This document shows, one piece after another, positions 1 through 7,443 of a stretch of 50,230 nucleotides of DNA. This DNA comes from Actinomycetota bacterium (GTDB lineage Bacteria; Actinomycetota; Thermoleophilia; Solirubrobacterales; Solirubrobacteraceae), in NCBI GenBank assembly GCA_005885515.1, contig VAWK01000018.1, positions 86,282-136,511 on the forward strand. The letters run 5' to 3'. The translations under genes and the position numbers were made by a program. Position 1 is the stretch's first letter. Each line of letters opens with the position of its first letter. The notes beneath the pieces were generated by a model. It was not told the DNA's origin and made no database searches. It saw only the letters and a program-made list of their open reading frames with translations.

Positions 1-87
1 CCCGTAGATCTCGGCGCCGATCTCGATGTCCGCCAATGGCCGCGTGCGGCCGTCGGCCAACAGGACGCGCGTGTCGCCCGAAGCGCA
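1..87 (-). mobile_element. Intein N-terminal segment (5' edge; continues outside window)
   Basis: The intein begins at Cys77 of the host protein (codon 85-87). The following residues, C-A-S-G-D-T-R-V-L then ADGRTRPLADIEIGAEIYG, match block A of Hint-fold inteins: Cys1, then GDT, a strand, and the P-L-x-D-I-x-x-G pattern. Insertion is exactly at the third cysteine of the CxxxCxxC motif, so splicing would need a cysteine as the first C-extein residue to rebuild the cluster motif. Whether a homing endonuclease is present cannot be seen because the rest lies beyond position 1. Confidence 0.85.
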
Positions 88-315
88 GTAGGTGCACGCA
101 TGACTGCATCCCCGGTAGGGATTGATCGTCCAGCGGAACGGCATCCGCGACTGCTCGGGCACGCGGTTGAGGATCGAGCGGGCGCGCACCTCCCAGAACC
201 GCGTCTCGAGCGCCTCGGGCGCATCGAAGCGCCGCAGGGTCGCCTCGTCCCGGTATCCGGGCAGGCGCCGCTGCTGTCCGCCGTCGAGGGTGAGGTCATC
301 CCAGCGCACGAACAT
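1..315 (-). CDS. Rv2578c-family radical SAM protein, intein-interrupted, 5' part only
   Basis: The first 105 codons of a gene that runs off the left edge. Residues 66-77 contain NPYRGCSHACTYC-type sequence: the CxxxCxxC cysteines (70, 74, 77) that would ligate the radical SAM [4Fe-4S] cluster, preceded by the RWTINPYRGC segment typical of the Rv2578c/SPL-like radical SAM group. Directly after the third cysteine the sequence changes to ASGDTRVLLADGRTRPLAD, which is not radical SAM sequence but the N-terminal splicing block of an intein. The mature enzyme would therefore form only after protein splicing. The start chosen is ATG at 313-315, giving MFVRWDDL; it sits inside a palindrome described separately. 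Function in the family is poorly defined; a link to DNA damage is suggested by that palindrome. Family and intein are sure from sequence pattern; the biochemical role is unknown to me. Confidence 0.88.
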   Translation of the reverse strand, partial: MFVRWDDLTLDGGQQRRLPGYRDEATLRRFDAPEALETRFWEVRARSILNRVPEQSRMPFRWTINPYRGCSHACTYCASGDTRVLLADGRTRPLADIEIGAEIYG

Positions 316-322
316 ATGTTCG
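309..322. promoter_or_regulatory. LexA/SOS-box-like operator over the start codon
   Basis: CGAACATATGTTCG is a perfect 14-base inverted repeat. It agrees with the Gram-positive/actinobacterial LexA box (CGAAC-N4-GTTCG/C). The ATG of the radical SAM gene is in its centre. A LexA dimer bound here would block transcription of a short-leader or leaderless message. No second copy of GAAC-N4-GTTC was noticed elsewhere, including upstream of recA. Confidence 0.75.
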
Positions 323-743
323 CATAACCCTCGGCGCCACCGAGGTTCGGGGCGAGCGCGGCGCGGGCGGACCCCGCGGCATTGGCTCTGCGGTGCAATG
401 GCGCCGGGCTTCTTATGAAAACTTCGCAGGCGGACCGCGGCTTAGACTGGCTGGCTCGCTCAGGCCCAAGTGCAAGATGCTGTGCGGTTGCCGCCGGACA
501 CAGGTCTACGATTACCAGTGCCCCACGGATGCGGGGGAGCGTCCCCGGCCCGCACCCTCCTCCTTCACGGGTCGGGGACCCCAATCTGTTGGGCGGCCCT
601 CGGTCGGGCCTATCTCCGGCAACGTCGCCGAGTGGGTTTCCACCCCAAATTGCGGCGTCTCATTTCCCAAAATGCGAGATATCCCGCTCCAGGCATCTAC
701 GCTTTCTCGCGGGGGTAAGCATCAGACGGGACGCACGCGAGGC
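316..743. other. 428-base stretch without a convincing gene
   Basis: Short overlapping ORFs in all frames lack a family match, a ribosome binding site or consistent codon-position bias. The part from 316 leftward into the radical SAM gene would hold its promoter. The region 600-715 is less GC-rich than the surroundings (runs such as CCCCAAATTGC and TTTCCCAAAATGCGAG). I recognise no tRNA, tmRNA, RNase P or riboswitch signature. Confidence 0.5.
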
Positions 744-941
744 ATGTCCGACGGCTACACGCTGACGAAGCAGCAGATCGCCTGCCTGGAGGAACTCGCC
801 GACGACTACGAGTTGGTGAGCGCCGATGACGGGCCGCCCGTCGTGCGCGGACCGAGGGAGGAATTGTCGCGGGTCGGCGCGAGCGGGCGCTTGGTGGCGC
901 TCGTCGAGGGTGTCCGGTCCTACCTGGACGTCAACGGGTAG
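744..941 (+). CDS. Small hypothetical acidic protein (65 aa)
   Basis: ATG at 744 opens a 65-residue frame starting MSDGYTLTKQQIACLEEL and ending RSYLDVNG with a TAG stop. The composition looks protein-like rather than like a shadow frame: mixed hydrophobic and acidic residues, two probable helices (about residues 7-20 and 46-61) and no long proline/arginine runs. No clear Shine-Dalgarno is visible; GCGAGG lies just upstream. A longer in-frame start at 393 exists, but the extra N-terminus looks non-coding. I do not recognise a family. Confidence 0.45.
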   Translation: MSDGYTLTKQQIACLEELADDYELVSADDGPPVVRGPREELSRVGASGRLVALVEGVRSYLDVNG

Positions 942-997
942 CGTCCGGCGAGTCCGCCAAGCCTACGTCGTCTTCGCCGTCTGGGATGCGGCCGGTG

Positions 998-1105
998 CTA
1001 ATCGCTCGGGTGGCGTAGGAGCGCCCGTGAGAGAAGATCGAGGGCGGCGAGGCTACCGACGAGGGCCAGCCCGCCCGGGTGTCTGAGGAGCCGGTAGTAG
1101 TGCAT
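998..1105 (-). CDS. Possible 35-aa hydrophobic micropeptide
   Basis: The minus-strand ATG at 1103-1105 reads MHYYRLLRHPGG followed by a strongly hydrophobic leucine/alanine helix and ends ALLRHPSD with a TAG stop. A basic start followed by one amphipathic or membrane-type helix is typical of small membrane peptides. There is no visible Shine-Dalgarno, so this could be chance. No family is recognised. Confidence 0.2.
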   Translation of the reverse strand: MHYYRLLRHPGGLALVGSLAALDLLSRALLRHPSD

Positions 1106-1370
1106 CGGGCGAAGGTAGCGCGCACCCTAGACGGAAGCTCTACGTAAGGTCGGAGTTTGCCGCTCGTCGGTTGTCAGAGCAGCAGCCAATTCGCGGAACG
1201 AGCGCAGAGGCGAGAACGGCGCGATCTGCTCGCGCCGAGGCGCTGGCAAGCCAGACCGACACGGACTCTTACGAATCCCCTACACACGTCTGCGCAGATG
1301 CTTAGGTGCGCCTTCGTGGCGCCTTAGCGGGGACGGCGAGGATAGCCGAGTCCACTCCGCCGATTTCTCC

Positions 1371-1376
1371 AGGAGG
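1371..1376 (+). promoter_or_regulatory. Strong Shine-Dalgarno of the secreted protein
   Basis: AGGAGG is a perfect anti-16S complement, ten bases ahead of the ATG at 1387. It fixes the start of the downstream gene and rules out the longer frame from 1306. Confidence 0.8.
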
Positions 1377-1386
1377 TTCCTTCCCA

Positions 1387-1752
1387 ATGAACATATCCAA
1401 GATGCTCGGGGCCACCATGGTCGCCGGCGCGCTGGCCGCCGGAGGCGCCGCTTCTGGCATAACCGGCGCCTCGGCCGCGTCCAGCTCGAGCGCCGGCAGC
1501 ACCGGATCGAGTAACGGCGCGTCGGGTTCGGGCGCTGGCAGTGCAGAAACGAGCAACGCCGCGTCCAGTGGCAGCTCCACGACGCCCAAACCCGGCACCC
1601 CCTCTCCCCCGTCCCGCAGACCGACCCCGCACCACAAAGGCCCCTGCCCCGGCATGGGCTCAAGCTCGGGCTCGGGCTCCGGCTCGGCATACGAACCGGG
1701 CTCCAGCTCGGGAGCGGGCCCGGCGGGCGGCCCGGACGTGACCTACCAGTAG
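1387..1752 (+). CDS. Small secreted Ser/Gly/Ala-rich protein
   Basis: A 121-residue product starting MNISKMLGATMVAGALAAGG, a typical Sec signal peptide: one basic residue, a hydrophobic Ala/Gly core, and a likely cleavage around the GASAAS segment near residue 30. The mature part is low-complexity Ser/Gly/Ala with Thr/Pro in the middle, one CPG cysteine, and Ser-Gly dipeptide runs towards the C-terminus that ends PDVTYQ. Nothing enzymatic is visible. The perfect Shine-Dalgarno suggests strong translation. It resembles the short exported low-complexity proteins common in actinobacteria; the role is unknown. It converges with miaB. Confidence 0.6.
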   Translation: MNISKMLGATMVAGALAAGGAASGITGASAASSSSAGSTGSSNGASGSGAGSAETSNAASSGSSTTPKPGTPSPPSRRPTPHHKGPCPGMGSSSGSGSGSAYEPGSSSGAGPAGGPDVTYQ

Positions 1753-1781
1753 CGCCGGTGGGTCCTCACGCGGCGCATAAC

Positions 1782-1814
1782 CCCGCAGGCGCTGCCCACG
1801 CCGGCGCCTGCGGG
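1782..1814. terminator. Hairpin terminator between convergent genes
   Basis: CCCGCAGGCGC (1782-1792) pairs perfectly with GCGCCTGCGGG (1804-1814) around an 11-base loop. It lies in the 88-base gap between the secreted-protein gene (plus strand) and miaB (minus strand) and could end both transcripts. There is no T tract, as is usual in actinobacterial hairpin terminators. Confidence 0.6.
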
Positions 1815-1840
1815 AGCGTCGCCGTCCTGGCTCGGTGCCG

Positions 1841-3205
1841 TCAGCCGGCGACCCTGGCGAGCAAGCTCTCCTCGCCGGACAGCGTCTGGCTGGTGGCGGA
1901 TTCGATCCGCACCTGCGCCAGCTCGCCGGGTGCGGCCAGGCCGGTGAAGTTGACGACCTTGTTGTGTCGCGTGCGGCCGCGCAGCTTGTCGGGGTCGGTG
2001 CGCGAGGGCCCTTCCACGAGCACCTCGAGCGTGCGCCCGACGAATCGCAGGGCGCGCTCGCGCGCCCTGCGCTGGACGAGCTCGACCAGACGCTGCATGC
2101 GCTCGACCTTGACCGGATGCGGCACGTTTGCCTCGGCCGTGTTCGCCGCCTCGGTGCCCCGTCGCGGCGAGAAGATGAACGTGAAGGCACCGTCGTAGCC
2201 CACCTCCTCTACGACCTCCATCGTCTGCAGGAAGTCCTCCTCGGTCTCCCCGGGGAAGCCGACGATGATGTCTGTAGTGAGCGCCACATCCGGCACGTGC
2301 TCGCGGATCAACGCCACCCGGTCCAGATACCGCTGGCGGTCATAGGTCCGCCGCATCGCCTTGAGGATGCGCGAGCAGCCGGACTGCAGGGGCAGATGGA
2401 TGTGCTCGCACAAGCTCGCCAGCTCGGCGTGTGCCCAGATCACGTCCTCGCGCATGTCCTTGGGGTGCGGACTCGTGTAGCGGATGCGCTCGATGCCCTC
2501 GACCGCATCGATCGCCGCGAGCAGTCCGGCGAACGTCGGGCGCGTCGCTGGCGATCCGCCAGCACGCGGGCCCGTGGCTGGCGCGCGCGACGGCAAGTCG
2601 CGCCCGTAGGAGTTGACGTTCTGCCCCAGCAGCGTCACCTCGCGCACGCCATCGGCCGCCATCGCCTCGGCCTCCTGCACGAGCTCTGCAAGCGGGCGGC
2701 TGACCTCGCGCCCACGCGTGGAGGGCACGATGCAGTAGGCGCACGCGCAGTTGCAGCCCACGCTGATCTGCAGCCATCCTTGGAACGGTCTCGCCCGCAG
2801 TGCCGGCAGGTGGCCGGTGAAGCCCTCGAACTCGAAGTACCCCTGCGCCGTGAGCGAATCGCTGATCAGGAACTCGGCCAGCCGATGGACCTGGCCGGGA
2901 CCAAATGCGACGTCGACGAACGGGAAGCGCTCGAAGACCTCGTCCTTCAGAGACTGCGCCCAGCAGCCGCCAACCCCGACCACCCGCTCGGGCCGTTCCC
3001 GCTTCAGGCGCCGCGCTTCACCGAGATGGGCGATGAAGCGGCTGTCGGCCGACTCGCGGATCGAGCACGTGTTGAACAGGATGAGGTCGGCGTCGCCGCG
3101 CCGCGCGGCCTCGGCGTAGCCGAGCGAGCGAAGCATGCCCTTCATCCGCTCGGAGTCGTGCTCGTTCATCTGGCAGCCGAACGTGGTCACGTGGTAGCGC
3201 TTCAT
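1841..3205 (-). CDS. miaB: tRNA-2-methylthio-N6-dimethylallyladenosine synthase MiaB
   Basis: Methylthiotransferase that adds the 2-methylthio group to i6A37 of tRNAs reading UNN codons. The 454 residues show the N-terminal UPF0004 domain with its three cluster cysteines (Cys11 in FGCQMNEHDS, Cys47 in NTCSIRE, Cys81 in GGCWAQ), the radical SAM motif with Cys151, Cys155 and Cys158 before IVPSTRGRE, and a C-terminal TRAM-like domain from about residue 390. An Ala/Pro/Arg-rich insertion (DLPSRAPATGPRAGG) lies in the radical SAM domain. The ATG start matches the family's usual MKRYHVTTFGCQMNEHDS opening. It lies downstream of recA with a 109-base gap; actinobacteria often have recX here, and none is present. 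Confidence 0.96.
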   Translation of the reverse strand: MKRYHVTTFGCQMNEHDSERMKGMLRSLGYAEAARRGDADLILFNTCSIRESADSRFIAHLGEARRLKRERPERVVGVGGCWAQSLKDEVFERFPFVDVAFGPGQVHRLAEFLISDSLTAQGYFEFEGFTGHLPALRARPFQGWLQISVGCNCACAYCIVPSTRGREVSRPLAELVQEAEAMAADGVREVTLLGQNVNSYGRDLPSRAPATGPRAGGSPATRPTFAGLLAAIDAVEGIERIRYTSPHPKDMREDVIWAHAELASLCEHIHLPLQSGCSRILKAMRRTYDRQRYLDRVALIREHVPDVALTTDIIVGFPGETEEDFLQTMEVVEEVGYDGAFTFIFSPRRGTEAANTAEANVPHPVKVERMQRLVELVQRRARERALRFVGRTLEVLVEGPSRTDPDKLRGRTRHNKVVNFTGLAAPGELAQVRIESATSQTLSGEESLLARVAG

Positions 3206-3314
3206 GGACCACAGGGTAGCCCGGCGCTGGCTGCCGAAGCCCGGCGCTCACACTCGCCGGCTCAGCGCCCGAGCAGCTCGTATCCGGCGCGTCGCCCGGG
3301 ACCTCGGTGACTGC

Positions 3315-4421
3315 TCAGGCGGCCCGCGCCGCCGCGGGTGCGGCGGGTTCGCTGGCGATCGGCGGGCGTGCCTCGCCGTCGCGGTCGATCGGCGTGACGG
3401 CATCCTTGCTCAGGCCCAGCGCCGCATAGATCTTCTCCTCGATCTCCTTTGCCAAAGCGGGGTTGGCGTCTAGGTGGGCCTTCGCGTTGGGACGCCCCTG
3501 GCCGAGGCGGTCGTTTCCGTAGGAGAAGAACGAGCCGGACTTGGAGACGATGTTGTGCTCCAGGCCGAGGTCGAGCAGGCAGCCCGAGGTGGAGACGCCC
3601 TTGCCGAACTCGATGTCGAACTCCGCCTGGCGGAAGGGCGCGGCGACCTTGTTCTTGACGACCTTCACGCGCACGCGGTTGCCGACCGCCTCGGTGCCGT
3701 CCTTGAGCGTCTCGATGCGCCTGATGTCAAGGCGCTGGGAGGCATAGAACTTCAGCGCGCGGCCGCCCGGCTGCGTCTCGGGACTACCGAAGAGGACCCC
3801 CACCTTTTCGCGAATCTGGTTGGTGAGGATGCACAGCGTCTGCGTCCGGTTCAGGTTGGCCGCCAGCTTGCGCATCGCCTGAGACATCATGCGCGCCTGG
3901 GCCCCCACGGTCTGGTCACCCATTTGACCCTCGAGCTCGGCACGCGGCGTGAGCGCGGCGACCGAGTCGATCGCGACCACGTCGACGGCGCCCGAGCGCA
4001 CGAGCATGTCCGCGATCTCCAGGGCCTGCTCGCCGTAGTCGGGCTGCGAGACCAGCAGCTCGTCGATGTCGACCCCGATCTCTTTCGCGTACAGCGGATC
4101 CATCGCGTGCTCGGCGTCGATGAACGCGCACACCCCGCCCAGCTTCTGCGCCTCGGCCAGCACGTGATAGACCAGCGTGGTCTTGCCCGAGGACTCGGGG
4201 CCGAACACCTCCACGATGCGCCCGCGCGGCACGCCGCCGATCCCGAGTGCCAGGTCCAGCGACAGCGCCCCCGTGGGGATCGCCTCGCAGCGCACCTGCG
4301 CGCCCTCGTCGCCCATGCGCATGACCGTGCCCTTGCCGAACTCGCGCTCGATCTGCGTAAGCGCGCCCTGAAGAGCGGCGTCGCGCGCCTTGGCTGCCTT
4401 CTCCTGGTCGGTCACGGGCAT
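3315..4421 (-). CDS. recA: Recombinase RecA
   Basis: DNA strand-exchange ATPase and LexA coprotease. The product is 368 aa. The Walker A motif GPESSGKTT is at residues 74-82; the core with [13 protein letters not shown] and the DNA-binding loop region with [14 protein letters not shown] follow, and the C-terminal tail is Ala/Pro-rich. The ATG at 4419-4421 is preceded by GAGGAG and fits the family start; a longer open frame upstream is only the absence of stops. No intein is present, although RecA is a common intein host. I see no canonical SOS box in the 167 bases upstream, so expression may come from the thpR-cinA side or from a divergent operator. recX is absent downstream. Confidence 0.97.
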   Translation of the reverse strand: MPVTDQEKAAKARDAALQGALTQIEREFGKGTVMRMGDEGAQVRCEAIPTGALSLDLALGIGGVPRGRIVEVFGPESSGKTTLVYHVLAEAQKLGGVCAFIDAEHAMDPLYAKEIGVDIDELLVSQPDYGEQALEIADMLVRSGAVDVVAIDSVAALTPRAELEGQMGDQTVGAQARMMSQAMRKLAANLNRTQTLCILTNQIREKVGVLFGSPETQPGGRALKFYASQRLDIRRIETLKDGTEAVGNRVRVKVVKNKVAAPFRQAEFDIEFGKGVSTSGCLLDLGLEHNIVSKSGSFFSYGNDRLGQGRPNAKAHLDANPALAKEIEEKIYAALGLSKDAVTPIDRDGEARPPIASEPAAPAAARAA

Positions 4422-4588
4422 GGTCTGGCTCCTCGCTCGAGATGGACCGAGCAAGCTACTCCTCGCCGCGGACGGAACAGCCGCCCGCAATGGGCCGCCG
4501 GGCCTGGCCGTAGCGGCCCGCTCGCGCCCTTTCCCGCCCGCTTGCGCCGTTCGGCCTCGCGCCACCTGCACGCCGAGCGGACGGTCGC

Positions 4589-5230
4589 TCAGCGCTCGGC
4601 GGCGAGCAGATCGCACGTGGCCAGAGGCTGGTAGCTCGCGCCGGCGGAGGATAGCCACGAGCGGTACAGGACGATCGCCTCGGGCCTGAAGCTCAGCGAC
4701 GGCGTTGCCGGCAGGACGGGCTCCTCGGCCTGCGCGCCGCCTGGGCGAAGGCGCGCTGGCCCAGCGGGGCGCGATGGGGCGCCGCGCCCGCGCATGCGGG
4801 CCACGGTGATGTGCGCTTTGAAGCGACGCCGCTCGGCCTGCCAGCCGGTCGCGTCTGCCAGCGCGCCGCGCAGCCCTTCGTGCAGGCGCGTAAGCCCTCC
4901 GTCGCGGTCGTGTACCTCGACCGCGAGCGCCCGGGGGCGCCGCGGCGGCAGCCACAGGGGAGCGCCGAGCGAGAGCTCCCCAACCCGGGTCGCGCAGCCG
5001 CTGAGCACGGCGGCGATCTCCGCAATCTCGCCCACCGGACGGCCGCCGAGGAAGCACAGCGTCACGTGCAGCGCCTCGGGCTCGAGCAACCGCATGCTCG
5101 CGAGCGCCCCTCGCCCCCTCCGGATCGGCAGCCTCGCCGTGGCCGCGCGGGCCCACGCGAGCAACCCCTCGCGCACCTCCGCGGGCGGGTCGACCGCTAT
5201 GAACAGGCGCGCTGTGGCATCACGGGTCAT
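4589..5230 (-). CDS. thpR: RNA 2',3'-cyclic phosphodiesterase
   Basis: A 2H-phosphoesterase (historically 2'-5' RNA ligase) of 213 aa. Both catalytic HxT motifs are visible: HVTLCFLGG in the N-terminal half and HITVARMRG in the C-terminal half. RLFIAVDPP near the start is the usual first strand of the fold. I chose the ATG at 5228-5230; an in-frame TTG at 5264-5266 would add twelve residues without better support. It sits between cinA and recA, its usual place in actinobacteria. Confidence 0.9.
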   Translation of the reverse strand: MTRDATARLFIAVDPPAEVREGLLAWARAATARLPIRRGRGALASMRLLEPEALHVTLCFLGGRPVGEIAEIAAVLSGCATRVGELSLGAPLWLPPRRPRALAVEVHDRDGGLTRLHEGLRGALADATGWQAERRRFKAHITVARMRGRGAPSRPAGPARLRPGGAQAEEPVLPATPSLSFRPEAIVLYRSWLSSAGASYQPLATCDLLAAER

Positions 5231-5323
5231 CGCCTCAGGCGATGCTAGTGGCCGACCCGCTACCAAGCTCCGCCCCTCTGCGCCCCGCGACGCGGACGCG
5301 AGCGCACCGGTGGCGAGGCTGCC

Positions 5324-6637
5324 TCACGCGGCCAGCGCCCGGCGGATCAGGTGCATCGCCACCGTCGTCGCACGATCGCGCACGTCGGCTCGCGTCCCGG
5401 GTAGGTGCACGGAGCGCGTGAGGTGCGCAGCGGGGTCCGTGGCTACGCTCAGCCACACCAGGCCGACCGGCTTCTCCTCGCTGCCTCCTCCCGGACCGGC
5501 GATGCCGGTCACGCCCACTCCGACGTCCGCGCGCAGGCGCGAGCGCGCCCCGTCGGCGAGCGCCTGGGCGACCTCGGCCGAGACCGCGCCATGCGCCTCG
5601 ATCAGCTCGGCGGGCACGCCCGCCTGGTCCATCTTGGCCTCGTTGGAATAAGCGACGATCGCACCGTTGAAGTACTCGGAGGCGCCGGCCGGCTCGGTCA
5701 GCCGCGCCGCCAGCAGCCCGCCGGTGCACGACTCGGCGGTGGCGATCGAGCGGGATCCGCCGGACCCTCCCCCCGCGCCGTCGCCGCCGGCGCCCCGCAG
5801 CAGCGCCGCCACCTGCTCGTCCACCGAGCTGCCGTCCTCGGAGAACAACGTGTCGGCGTGGCGTTCGCGGATGACCTCAAGCAGCGCTTCATAGGCGTGT
5901 TGCGCGGCGGGCTCAAAGCGCGTGACCACCTCGATCTCGCCCCGTTTGAGGCACGTGGTGACCTCCAGACGCTCCAGTGCCACGCCGTCGCGCTCGGCCA
6001 CGCGCAGCGTCTCGGCGATCTCGGACTCGGGGATCCCGAATAGGCGCAGCGTGCGCTGGCGATAGTCCACCGTGTCCTTGAGGGCCGTGCGCAGGGCGTC
6101 CTGCCGCAGCGCCTGTGCCCACATCGGCTGCAGCTCGCGCGGAGGCCCGGGCAGGACCACGATCGTCGGGCCGCGGTCGTTGGTGGGCGGCACGACCAGC
6201 CCCGGCGCCGTTCCCACGGGCGCCAGCACCGTCGCGCCGTCGGGCACGGTCGCCTGCTTGCGGTTGCCTGCCCTGATCGCGGCCTGGTCGAGGTTCGGCC
6301 AGCGCTTGGCCAGGGGCGCGAGGATCGCCGCGATGCGCTCCTGCAACTCCTCGTCCAGCACCATCTCGCGGCCCTGGAACCGCCCCACCACCTCGGCTGT
6401 GAGGTCGTCGGCGGTCGGGCCCAGCCCGCCGCTGGTCAGGACCACGTCCATGCGCTGGTCGGCCATGAAGCGCAGCGCCGCCTGGATGTCATGCGGCCGG
6501 TCCCCGACGATCACGATCAGCGCCAGCTCGACGCCGAGCTCGTGCAGGCGATCGGCGAGCCACGGGCCGTTGCGGTCGCTGACCCTGCCCGTCAGCACCT
6601 CGGTGCCGGTCACCACTATCCCGGCGCGCGCGCTCAC
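5324..6637 (-). CDS. cinA: CinA-family nicotinamide-nucleotide amidohydrolase
   Basis: A 437-aa two-domain protein. The N-terminal MoCF-type domain shows [19 protein letters not shown] and [14 protein letters not shown]. The C-terminal amidase (PncC-like) domain shows [20 protein letters not shown] and the [13 protein letters not shown] motif. It removes the amide of NMN in pyridine-nucleotide salvage and, by its N-terminal domain, may act as ADP-ribose pyrophosphatase. A Gly/Ser-rich linker (about residues 280-296) joins the domains. The start is GTG at 6635-6637, which overlaps the stop of the RodZ-like gene by four bases (GTGA), implying translational coupling. Confidence 0.94.
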   Translation of the reverse strand: MSARAGIVVTGTEVLTGRVSDRNGPWLADRLHELGVELALIVIVGDRPHDIQAALRFMADQRMDVVLTSGGLGPTADDLTAEVVGRFQGREMVLDEELQERIAAILAPLAKRWPNLDQAAIRAGNRKQATVPDGATVLAPVGTAPGLVVPPTNDRGPTIVVLPGPPRELQPMWAQALRQDALRTALKDTVDYRQRTLRLFGIPESEIAETLRVAERDGVALERLEVTTCLKRGEIEVVTRFEPAAQHAYEALLEVIRERHADTLFSEDGSSVDEQVAALLRGAGGDGAGGGSGGSRSIATAESCTGGLLAARLTEPAGASEYFNGAIVAYSNEAKMDQAGVPAELIEAHGAVSAEVAQALADGARSRLRADVGVGVTGIAGPGGGSEEKPVGLVWLSVATDPAAHLTRSVHLPGTRADVRDRATTVAMHLIRRALAA

Positions 6638-7428
6638 GTGCAGGTGGGTAGCTGGCCGAGGCGCAGCGGCCGGCGGCCGGCGGCCTTGGTGATCGTGTAG
6701 CCGATCGCCTGGCTCGACGGCGGCACGCTGCGGGGCGAGCCGTCCACGATCATCGTCACGGAGCTGTTGCCGAGCGTGATTTCAAAACGCCGCGCGTGGT
6801 AGGTGGGCGTGCTCGCTCCGGGCTGCAGCTCGACGCCCGGGATCAGCTTGCGCCCGCCATCGCCGATCAGGCACACGTACACGATCGCCCGCGGCCGCAG
6901 CGACAGCGTCACGAGCGCGGGCGCGCCGCCGGCGCCAGCCGAGCGCTTGGCGTGGCGGGCGTGCGTGCGTGCGTGTTTTGCCGACGTACGGGAGGTGCTC
7001 GAGGAGCCGCCGTGTTTCGAGGAGCCACCGCTTACCAGCGCCACGATCAGCAGGATGATGATCACCACCACGAACCCCACCAGCGCCATGTACGCGCGCG
7101 AGGGGCCGGTTCCCCCCGGACGGCTACCCCCACCCCCGGGCGTGCGCGCATGCCGCGGGCTGGCCACGACCGGCTCCAGGCCCGTCTCGGTGGGGGTCTC
7201 GTGGTTGAGCCGGTACTCTTCGACCAGCGCCTTGCCATCCAGGCCCAGCGCCTGCGCGTAGGTGCGCAGAAAGCTCTTCACGAAGGTGGGCCCGGGAAGC
7301 AGCCCCCACTCCTCGTTCTCCAGCGCGCGCAGGTACTTGGCGCGGATCTTGGTCTTGGCCTCGATCTCCGAGACGTCGATCCGCGCCCGCATGCGCGCTT
7401 CGCGCAGCGATTCACCAATCTCGGGCAT
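6634..7428 (-). CDS. RodZ-like helix-turn-helix membrane protein
   Basis: A 264-aa bitopic protein. Residues 1-75 form a RodZ/Xre-type helix-turn-helix domain ([48 protein letters not shown]). A glycine/proline linker follows, then one membrane helix at about 113-134 (a run of Val/Ile/Leu), a basic Ser/Thr/Lys/His-rich stretch, and a C-terminal periplasmic beta domain of the DUF4115 type. In rods RodZ ties MreB to wall synthesis; here the symbol is not certain because cell shape is unknown. Its neighbours ftsK and cinA are the usual ones in actinobacteria. Confidence 0.85.
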   Translation of the reverse strand: MPEIGESLREARMRARIDVSEIEAKTKIRAKYLRALENEEWGLLPGPTFVKSFLRTYAQALGLDGKALVEEYRLNHETPTETGLEPVVASPRHARTPGGGGSRPGGTGPSRAYMALVGFVVVIIILLIVALVSGGSSKHGGSSSTSRTSAKHARTHARHAKRSAGAGGAPALVTLSLRPRAIVYVCLIGDGGRKLIPGVELQPGASTPTYHARRFEITLGNSSVTMIVDGSPRSVPPSSQAIGYTITKAAGRRPLRLGQLPTCT

Positions 7429-7443
7429 TTCCGAGGGAAAAGG

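Larger units (their letters stand above)
942..1386. other. 445-base stretch with no firm gene
   Basis: The stretch holds only a doubtful 35-codon minus-strand ORF (998-1105) and the upstream region of the secreted protein gene at 1387. Around 1260-1300 the sequence TCTTACGAATCCCCTACACACG is relatively AT-rich and could hold that gene's promoter, but I cannot assign hexamers with confidence. Confidence 0.4.

Noticed and set aside
4422-5156. N-terminal extension of recA
   Set aside because: Runs through the thpR gene in a shadow frame; the ATG at 4421 with GAGGAG gives the normal RecA N-terminus.
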